NCBI GenBank assembly: GCA_037576195.1 | Contig: CM075102.1 | Coordinates: 39,552,745 to 39,616,744, forward strand | Direction of reading: 5' to 3' | From: Phytoseiulus persimilis | Taxonomy: Eukaryota; Arthropoda; Arachnida; Mesostigmata; Phytoseiidae | DNA length: 64,000 nt | In this document: positions 55,687 to 64,000 of the stretch, piece by piece | Layout: every line of letters starts with the position of its first letter | Numbering within the stretch: position 1 is the stretch's first letter | Position numbers and translations under genes: made by a program | The notes under the pieces: model-generated | Seen by the model: the letters and a program-made list of their open reading frames with translations, nothing else | What the model was told of the DNA's origin: nothing | Databases searched by the model: none

Positions 55687-58600
55687 TCAAACGCTGCCTC
55701 CTTCATTCCGTCAGAGAGAGAGAGAGAGAGACGGGAAGTCATCCCTGCACAAACACGCTGCTCTGACTCGCCCTTCTTCCACTGTACTCTCGTTTATCGC
55801 CAGACGGGACTTCGTGGAGCAACCCACATTCCCGAATATTGGTGAACCGGTTCAGATTGGTGTGATCGTGAACAGAAAACAATCGTGTGATCAAGCCTTA
55901 CTGAAGTATTGTAGCCCAGGCATTCACACTCGGCTGTTTATCTTCCATGTGGTATCCGAGGCTTGGCACGTGCCTGCTTGTTCGTAGCTGCACACGGCGC
56001 TATTTCTGCTAAGCCCTTTGCGCCCCCAGGCTACCGCCGCGAGAGAGCCCAGTCGGGATAAGGTGACTGACGTCTGTTGAGACCTCTTAATTGCCTTCCG
56101 GATCCAAATCCCCTGGATTCGGATAACCCTCAGAGACTTCAACCACCACCGCCGTGTTCCTTGCAAGGCCTTCTCTTCGGATGCTACATAGTTTCCATGG
56201 AGTACGGAAGCGTGTAACGAACTTTCCATCCCGACCTCCATTTCCTCGGAGCTGATTTCTCATCTCTGGGAGTCACTGCGCCCAGTTACTTCGTTTCGGG
56301 ACAAAATTCAGCCAAGAGTTAGGTGGTGGGTCTCAAAAGTTTACTTCGACGCACCTGGAATTTCCAAAAGTAACGGTGGCGCCCCTCTCCACTCCTGGAA
56401 CTCTCTTACGCTGTCATATGCATCAAAGCGACCCGATCCAAGGAGTGGACGCTCCAGGCGGCGTTGATGATAATTAGCTTGCTGGTGAGCCGGCGATTCC
56501 TAGGAATGGAGCTCGTCGCGAAATAAGTTTCGCGAAAGAGTGCTGACGCGATTTCTGGAACTATCGGGACGCCGAGCAGCTGCTGCTTCCCCGGAGCAAC
56601 GATTCCATGAATAAGTTAGTTGCCGTAGAGCAAAACTTCTCCAGCTGGCAGACGGAAAAGCCTCACGGCAACGGAATCACCTGTGCGGAATTTCGTTGGA
56701 GGGAACATAAGCGAGCTGTTCTGCGAACCACGCAGAGGATCCGCAGCGGCGCTGAGATTGCTTCGATTTCAGTTTTCGGCCAGGTTCGTTTTCCTTCGTG
56801 GAGAACAAGTCCATCGGAGAGCTCTGTCGTTCTCGAATCAAACAGCCAGTCCCGTCGGGCCGTGACATCGGTTGTCTCCGAAAACTCGGGTCTCCCTCAT
56901 ATCTATTAATCAGGTCTCTGTCCGCCTACTCCGGATAGTTGATGTTAAATGGAAGTATCCGGTTGTGGCGCCTCCCTCGAAGCAATGTTCTCATTTCAGG
57001 GCTTCACCTGGCTCGAGTACAGCTGGGCATCATGATTCTCTGATCCGGATCGTTCTGCTCTGCCCGAGAGTACGCCAGACGCTGAATGCTTCCAGCAGTG
57101 CAGAGGCAAAGATGAAAACAGAGCAAAACAACGGATTCTGCGGTAGTCGATCGAGGAGCAACGGCTGTGCCTCGTCAATGATCTGAGTTCACTGAGCGGG
57201 TGCTGTGGCGGAGAGCCCGGTAATAAGCCTTAACTATATGAAGAGACGGTGGAGGCATCGTGTATCAACTCCTCCGGGCTTCGAGCGATATACGAACCTA
57301 CCGATGAAATTCGATCTCACTGATATGCGATAACGGCGAACACCGGCCTGAAAGCATACTCGGTTGTTCACCGAGCGGTATTTTTTTTGGTTGTGTGATG
57401 GAAATAATCTGGGGCGTCACTGGGCATTTGTGGAGGCACTTGAACTGATGAGGCTGTCCTGGGATTTCCGAACGAGGCCCCATGATATCCGAAATATGCA
57501 ATCGAGTTGCGCAAACGAGAATGGCTCCCCAGGCTAGACACCGGGAAGCTCCCCAGACGGGGGTTGTGGACCACCCAGCCCACGCGGAGGATAATCGAGC
57601 GTGTCCCACGATGCTGGGATTCATGAGAATGGATTTTATTTCTCTCGTGATCCCTATTGGCACTTGTCATGCAATGACATGAGCACGAAACTCGCGATCG
57701 GGCTCTTCGCGGGTCGATAGCCCCCGGAACCGTACCACCTGGAGAACAAAGCTTTCCAGGAGCGAGACATGCACCGCTTGTTGCAGATAACAAATCACCT
57801 TAGGGTAAGAACGAAGAAGAGAAACGTTCTTCAGACAGGACCGGATTCTTGTTGCGAGGATTGCGGAGCGGAGCTTTCTGTAGTTGGAAGGCGGCTCAGA
57901 AACACAGTGGAGCGATTCTTCATACCCTCTGGACAGAGAAGATGAGAAAACCACACTTCGTCTTCGATGAGAGAAGAGACGGCGAGCGCAACGCAGCCGG
58001 AACCCGAGAACTGACTGAGATCCAGGGAACTCGGAAAATCACGACGACATCCAGAAGTATGAGCAGGTAATTGACGGAACAACGAGCAAACAATCCAGAG
58101 GTTAGAGGACAGAGAAAATAAGACTCTATGGAATTCAGGCCGGGTTCGAACTCCAGGTTCGACCCATCACGAGTGCGGAGAGAGCGCTCGGGAGATTGTC
58201 ACAATCATGTGAGGTGAGGAAACGGATCGAGGAAAGAAAGTAGGCAGCGCCAGCCGTGACTTTCGGGTCCGCAGTTGAACAAGAAGCCGAAGTATTCATC
58301 TAGCGCCGACTAACGTCCCGCATCGTAGCTCAAGCGAACACTACGAGGAAGATTTGGGAAGATTGTTTTTAGGCTTCTTTTTCCCTCCTTGAAAGTGCTT
58401 TCTCCGCCTCCGCAACAAGCTGCAACTTCTTGTTGAACGCCAGAAACCGCGTCTGTTGCGGCAGAAGGACCGTGGTTCGACGGGCTCTTCTGGACTCGCA
58501 GCAGTCTGAACCGCAGCGTAGTGGCTGATCCACTTTCGGAAGCTCCAATGTGAATCAGAACGAAGATTATCGTTGCTCTAATTGCTGATTTTTCACCTCC

Positions 58601-60761
58601 ATTCTTTTTGGCGGCTTCTTCACACAGAAGTTTTCATCTTTCTCTCTGGTGCGAGCGAGCCGTTCAAGAGCCACGAGCTGTGCGGAGCCTTGATTTTTAG
58701 TTTTCCTGAGCAAAAACTCGGAGCGATTCGCTGGATAAAGCTGAACATTTGTCTCCCCGATCCGCGCCAGTTCATGGTAATCAACAGGAGCCGCAAAGAC
58801 CCCTCTGAGAATAAGCCACCTGTGATCACAACGTTGTGAAATTTCACCGGAAGCGGATTCTTCTCGGAAATAGCAGTGATTCTACAGAACTCGGAGTTTT
58901 GGGTACTAATTAGCCCCACTGCACCGCTCAATCGTTTGTCTGGCAAGCGTGGAAGCGAGAAGAACGACCAAGTTTCTGGCATACCACAGGGGTGAAAATG
59001 AAAACGACACGGAAAAAGGGAACTGAGAACGAGAACAAACGCTCCGGGAGAAAGAAGAACGGGCATCTGAGTTCTCAGTGTCCGAGAAAGTCTCACTGCC
59101 ACGAAGCCGTATCTGGCTTTGTTGCTTGAACTTCGCTTCTTGAGCCATCTTGTGCAAAGCGATTCTTTCTCATCATCTTCTGAAAACCCCACCCTCCGCC
59201 CTTGGTTTCGGAAACTATTGGAGAACCACGGCGCGCCGTCGAAGCTATTCCATCCGTCGGCTCGTCTATACCGAACCAGCGAAAGAAGCAAGCGCATATT
59301 ATCCTCTTCTCCGAATAAAAACGGGGATCCGTAGGTTCATCGTTCCCTTTGAGTATCCAGTCAATTACGACTGCAGCTGCTGCGAACAAGGATACCTCCT
59401 TCAACTATGTGTGTGTGAGTGGCTCCTGTCAAGGCTTTTTCTCGTGTTCTCTCCGCCGTCTTCCTTCGAAATGCTCTTCTGGCGATCGCTATTTTCCGCT
59501 GTGTGCGAGAGAATAAAAGTTTCCCGGAATCAGCTTTCCCGCGACGAACCTGCCATTATCCAGATATCGATCGAAATCGTAACTTTCGGCGACGATCTGC
59601 CCGCCGACCTCCGCTCCTCGAGGGGAATCTATTATAAATGTGTCGATGTGAGTTATGATTAGACTCAGCGAATACTCCTGTCTAGTTGACTCCAGTCAAC
59701 TTCCCCCGATAACCACGCGAGTCGAGGTTTCGATTTAGCTCCCACATGACTCTTTGAAATCTGGAACCGTTGCAGGGCGAACAATTCGGGAATTGCCCGA
59801 TTATGGTTCCCGGACGTTCAGCTCCTGAGTCGCCTCGGCTCATCGGTTTGTGCCTATAGAGTGCGCTACATTGTTGTCCGCTCGGCGGAACTTCGGAACG
59901 AAATTTCGTTCTGCTTAACACGATTAACTGCCGGGAGAGAATTAGAATGCTCGAGAACTCCGAGAGTGCGGCGTATTCACAACAAGCGTCGAGAAGACGA
60001 AGATGAACGCACGGCCTGTCATTGTTGAAAAGTTTCGCAAAGTTTCTCTCTGATTGGCCAACAACGGTAGCACTTATCCATCGAGCCGGGCAAATCGTTG
60101 AGCTACTTTGTAATGATATTGATTGCCCGAGCCATCCGGGTGACCCGCGGCCGATGTCGGCGAGCAGATAAATAGATATCGAAGCCGGAGGAGTGTCTTC
60201 CTCTTCCAGTGTCGTCGCCGCACTCGGTCTCTTCGAACCTCTTGCCTCGGTTCGGCAACGAGGAGGCGCTCGCCAACACCAACAACGACACAGACGGACA
60301 TTGCCGCCTTCGACAGAAAAGCTGGACTCAGAAACAAGTTTTGGGGTCGTTTGACGGAGCAAAATCGAACCGAGTTATCGAAGATCCGGGGAGCACACCG
60401 AGACTCCGGTTCGGGACAACGAATGCCGATAGATTTTTTTTTTCGATGTGATTGTGGGAAACCGCGCTCCGCTATAGGGAGAGCAGGAGCTGCCCTGGGA
60501 CGCACCATGACGGGAACTTTTAGCACAGACCGCAAGCGAGAATTTTGAATATACCGACGGTGCCGCCCTCCACTCCATTTCGTCTCCTTTCTCCCCAGGG
60601 TTGGGCGAGCTTTGCGAATCACAGGACAGAGTTTCGAGTAATTTGCCCAGCGTTAAATTCACTCATACTCGAACTCGTGTCGATGAAGTCTCGATCTCGC
60701 CCAGATTTGTCACATTGAGGGGAAGTTTGTTCTTTCGATACTGACAGAAAATTGTTCCAAG
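55687..60761. other. 5 kb with only unsupported ORFs; GA microsatellite at 55712-55731
   Basis: Opposed pairs of long ORFs occur: minus 59297-58620 against plus 58582-58839, plus 59150-59662, and minus 60362-59682 and 60622-60074. For 58.6-58.84 kb both strands read like proteins (plus: GAIRWIKLNICLPDPRQFMV). No domain, promoter or complete splice pair could be attached. Confidence 0.25.
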
Positions 60762-61160
60762 ATGGTATCAGTCGAACATCTTGAGAAACTAGTCAACCTT
60801 CGGGATCAAGCCCCCTGCGCTCGCGAGTCAGCGGCCTCGACCTCTACGCCACACTTCCGTCCCGCTTTGTTCGTGGTCGCTGGCCAGTTCATATTTGAAG
60901 CCCGATTCCGTGTTCGTTTTTCTCATTCCTCATATTCGCTTCATGAGAATATTTCTCCGTATATGCAGTCATACATTTCTTCTGCATCTGAATTGATTCT
61001 TCTGAATTGGAGCCCATCTCCATGTGGAACAATGGAAGTCGAATTGTTTACGCAATCGCTTACGACTGTCTCTTGCGATCATAGCGAAGGAGAGAAGGAG
61101 CGGTCGGCACAAGAGCTGAAATTCGTGCAGCGGTTTCAATACAATTGGTTGCTTCTGTAA
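60762..61160 (+). CDS. Candidate ORF, 132 residues
   Basis: ATG in good context (AAGATGG). It reads MVSVEHLEKLVNLRDQAPCA, then FVVAGQFIFEARFRVRFSHS, ending KFVQRFQYNWLLL, then TAA. No family recognised. It could equally be a first exon whose true end is an internal donor. Confidence 0.28.
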   Translation: MVSVEHLEKLVNLRDQAPCARESAASTSTPHFRPALFVVAGQFIFEARFRVRFSHSSYSLHENISPYMQSYISSASELILLNWSPSPCGTMEVELFTQSLTTVSCDHSEGEKERSAQELKFVQRFQYNWLLL

Positions 61161-61294
61161 ATGATATTGAATTCGGGTTGCGTCTAATCATCATTCACCG
61201 AGTTGTACGAAATGTTTGTCGCTGAAATCTAGCCAGTCATAGGTCCAGGGCGTTGCTCGACTACAGAAGACAGCCGCAGGTTCTGTCAATGGCT

Positions 61295-61927
61295 CTAGTG
61301 CTTCAGGGTATGTGGAGTTCTCACGAAACTCGATTTTTTGTCGTTGAGTGGGGTCATGTGAATGAGATCGCTGGAGAGAACTCTATCGGACTCTGTCAAT
61401 GGCACTCGAAGCATGAAAGGACAGATTTTCATCGTCATCGCACAGGAATACCGACGGTGACTGTCACCCGGTGAAAAAGAAGCGAAAACGCGAATCTTGA
61501 ATACGATGAGCACGAGCACGGAAAAATCTTGGGTCGAATTCCAAAACCAGAGACACAAACAGACTCCCGCTCGTTCGGCCTCGGTCCTTCTTCCATGAAA
61601 TCCATGAAATGAAGGATCCAAAGAGTTCTTGCGCGATTTCCACTCGGTGAGGCCTTGCGGAACGTCCTCAACCGGTACCGTTTCACTTGTCGGATGGAAT
61701 GAGGACGAAATGTCCGATGGAGTCTTGTCGGTTGGCAACTTGCGATCACTTTTACTTCCATTCCCAACGACTCCACCTTCGACTCGCATGTCAAAGAGCC
61801 GAACTCCCAAACGAGCTTGACGAGCGGTAGCAGTATCATCAGAAGTCTGAATATCCTCAACTGCGAGCGGGATGAAACGCTTGCTTTCAGCTCGATTGGC
61901 AGTCAAAGACCAGAGGTAGTGAGCCAA
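61295..61927 (-). CDS. Candidate coding segment, first 115 codons convincing
   Basis: Open minus frame from 61927. The first part uses regular purine-first codons: ANRAESKRFIPLAVEDIQTS, DDTATARQARLGVRLFDMRV, then ETVPVEDVPQGLTEWKSRKN. After about 61590 the composition degrades, suggesting the exon ends near there. There is no ATG at the 5' end of the frame (it begins TTG), so it would be an internal exon. Family not recognised. Confidence 0.33.
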   Translation of the reverse strand: MAHYLWSLTANRAESKRFIPLAVEDIQTSDDTATARQARLGVRLFDMRVEGGVVGNGSKSDRKLPTDKTPSDISSSFHPTSETVPVEDVPQGLTEWKSRKNSLDPSFHGFHGRRTEAERAGVCLCLWFWNSTQDFSVLVLIVFKIRVFASFSPGDSHRRYSCAMTMKICPFMLRVPLTESDRVLSSDLIHMTPLNDKKSSFVRTPHTLKH

Positions 61928-64000
61928 TAGTATTCAATAGTGGCTCCCTCTTTCGAAACCCTTCATGGCAGCGATTCGTCTCTTTTCCTCCGTTTTCCGG
62001 AGGGTAGCGTGCTCGAATCCCTCGCCGCCAGAAACCTTTGAGCTGAAGGCCCCCCCTGGAATCTTTTAGAAACGGTTTCTGGTCTCAACAGCAAACAGCA
62101 CATACAAGTCCCCAGTTCAAATCGAGCCGAGACCTCCACAGTTTTCAGAGACGCCATCCTGCTGTTGACCTGGCTTCTTCAGGATGGCGAGTGGGAAATC
62201 CGAGCGCAGTGAATGCAAGGCCTTTCAATAGGAAGTTAGAGGAAATATGTGTTTGTTCTCCTGTTTGCACTCGACGTCGCGACCGAAAGCGGGGACTCAT
62301 GCGGTCGGGGCCCTCTTTATTATATAACGTCAACAAGGGAACGCCAGTGTTTGTTTCCATTTGTTTAGTTCGGCTCGTAAATCTCATGACAGCAGCTGAG
62401 TTTCCCGGTAACGCGCATGGGGGCAAAGGCGGAAAAAGTTCCCAACAGAAGCGTGACTGAAGCAACCCCGCAACCGCCGACCGCTTTCGCTTTCCGTCTG
62501 CCTCGCTGTCATTCAGCATTCGCACCTCGGCTCGTTGATATAACAGACAGCTTTCCCACGGATCGAGACACGGTGCGCTCGCTTGAATTTCATGGAGCCG
62601 TTCCGTGTTCTCGCGACGAATTTTTGATCTAGCGCTCGGAAGTATTTTACTGGGGCTCCTTCATTTCGACTTGGCTCATCTCCCGGGACAAACAGGTGAT
62701 GCGTTTCCAGTGTCCCATCGTGTCAGATTTAAGAGGCATATCCATCTCGCTCCTTGGCCAATTCGAATCTCTCGACCCGGTTGGCGATTTTCCTCCACCG
62801 GGACGAGAGGAGTAGATCCGCCGTGATCATAACGAGCAATTCAAGCTTCGCCGAGGTGATCCACGAGCCGAGAATTAGTTAATCCCCGTCGCATTGTCGG
62901 ATCTGATGGAGAGCCGCTCCGTGATGCTCGCGAAACACGTTAACTCGGCTGAACTACGATTTTTGAGGCGCAGAATCGAAACTGCAAGGACCGATTCGGG
63001 TCTCGTCAGATTGAGCGCGTCCCCCAGGAAGAAAGACTTCGCCCCGCAACATGATGCTCTATACTCAGCGAGTCACCGCGTCTGGCTTGTGATGTGATTC
63101 AACAACAATTAGTCTGATCAAGTGACACAGTTCGTTCTTCACCAAATGCTGCCTCGACCCCCGAACTTCCGCCGATTGTCTCAAACCAAGTGACTGGACT
63201 GATGCACGTGGTCCGCACCGTGACCAAGCGGACACATCAAACAGCTTTCGGGGTCAGTGATCTTCATCAACGATGATTCTCGTTCTCATCTTTAGGGCGC
63301 TGTTCGGCGATTAACTCATCTCAGACCCGGGCTACTGCGGAATGCTGAGTTCTCCCGGACATGTGGGGGAGAAAGCCCGTGGTTTCGTTCGCGGGTCACA
63401 ACTCCGGGCATGACTGTCCAAATCATCTATTCTCGCTCCAAGTATCGCAACGAAGACGCTCCTCGTCGTAGCCGGCCTCAGCGTCCATGATGTGGGGACC
63501 AAAACTTTGTTTTCCAGCGTTGCCGATGGCCGTACATGCGTCGAACGTTCGCATGCACTGCATGAGGCCGCCGGTTCGAAGCCATAGAGAGGGGCTCGAC
63601 GCCGGGAGGCATCTGGAATCTTGCGATATCCGAGTGGAAGTATCTCACAAATTGGTCTGATTCATTCCGATGAGTCTCTAACTTTGTCGACTCGTTGTTC
63701 ATCGGTTAATCAGTTGGTTGTCTGACCGTTCTTTCGCTGGTTCGACCGAGCTCACAATACCCCGTTAAGTCAGATGTGTCTGACCCCGAATTTAGCAACA
63801 TTATGACTCGATGAGCTTGTTGATATTGTGGGTTTTGCGTTCCCTTTTCTTCCATTTTGAAAGAAGAAACTGGTCGCTCGGCCGGTTCACATAAGGCGAA
63901 TCATTGTGCGGTGTCCATCGCTGCGCCAGAGACGTTAATCTGACCTCGACTAATCGTGAAGGTCATGGGCAAACTTAATTTGGTGTCTCTGCAACCACCA
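61928..64000. other. No gene recognised to the right edge
   Basis: Only short ORFs on both strands (minus 62525-62145, plus 62417-62632, minus 63702-63478). No domain, repeat or RNA gene seen. Confidence 0.3.

Noticed and set aside
58130..58170. GGGTTCGAACTCC as a tRNA B box
   Set aside because: No A box upstream and no cloverleaf pairing.
59682..60362. 226-codon minus ORF as a gene
   Set aside because: Long, but with no conserved motif, irregular composition and a second minus ORF overlapping in another frame; not enough for a call.
63560..63600. GGTTCGAAGCC as a tRNA B box
   Set aside because: T stem fails to pair and there is no acceptor stem.

Overview
This is eukaryotic, almost certainly arthropod nuclear DNA. 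Genes are split by short GT-AG introns (about 60-200 bp where they can be read), there is an AATAAA signal just past one stop codon, and there are no prokaryotic operons, Shine-Dalgarno patterns or CRISPR. Base composition looks balanced. Two secreted elastase-like serine proteases, a cathepsin L-like peptidase and a net/Atoh8-type bHLH factor would suit a small-genome chelicerate such as a mite, but that placement is inference.

Left end (1-8.8 kb): a peptidase neighbourhood, all on the minus strand. It holds the 5' part of a cathepsin L-like gene (1862-676, running off the left edge or broken) and two tandem three-exon S1 proteases (3622-2461 and 8732-7673) with identical splice phases and identical lengths for exons 2 and 3. 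Between the proteases lie unrecognised minus-strand coding-like segments (about 5.38-4.97 kb and 4.28-4.0 kb) and a small 15-bp minisatellite at 6 kb.

Middle-left (9-16 kb): a 3.8-kb array of a 45-bp minisatellite (about 85 units), with higher-order structure, a fold-back at its right end and a run of four GC-rich perfect hairpins beside it. A second 15-bp minisatellite lies inside a minus-strand ORF at 15.5-15.8 kb that carries a KEEP sumoylation-like motif.

Middle and right (16-64 kb): only one gene is identified with confidence, the net/Atoh8 bHLH factor at 41616-40966 (minus). Other entries are candidate exons supported by an open frame plus one or two good splice signals, a TATA box or a polyadenylation signal: 16.8, 23.5, 32.8-34.8, 35.4, 37.4-38.35, 42.4-42.8, 44.3, 45.5-45.7, 46.3-47.0, 50.4-51.0, 51.2-51.6, 53.6-54.0, 55.0-55.7, 60.8 and 61.3-61.9 kb. 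None of these has a recognised family. In this DNA many frames are open on both strands, so ORF length alone is poor evidence, and candidate confidences are kept low.

No tRNA, rRNA, intact transposon or obvious viral insert was seen.
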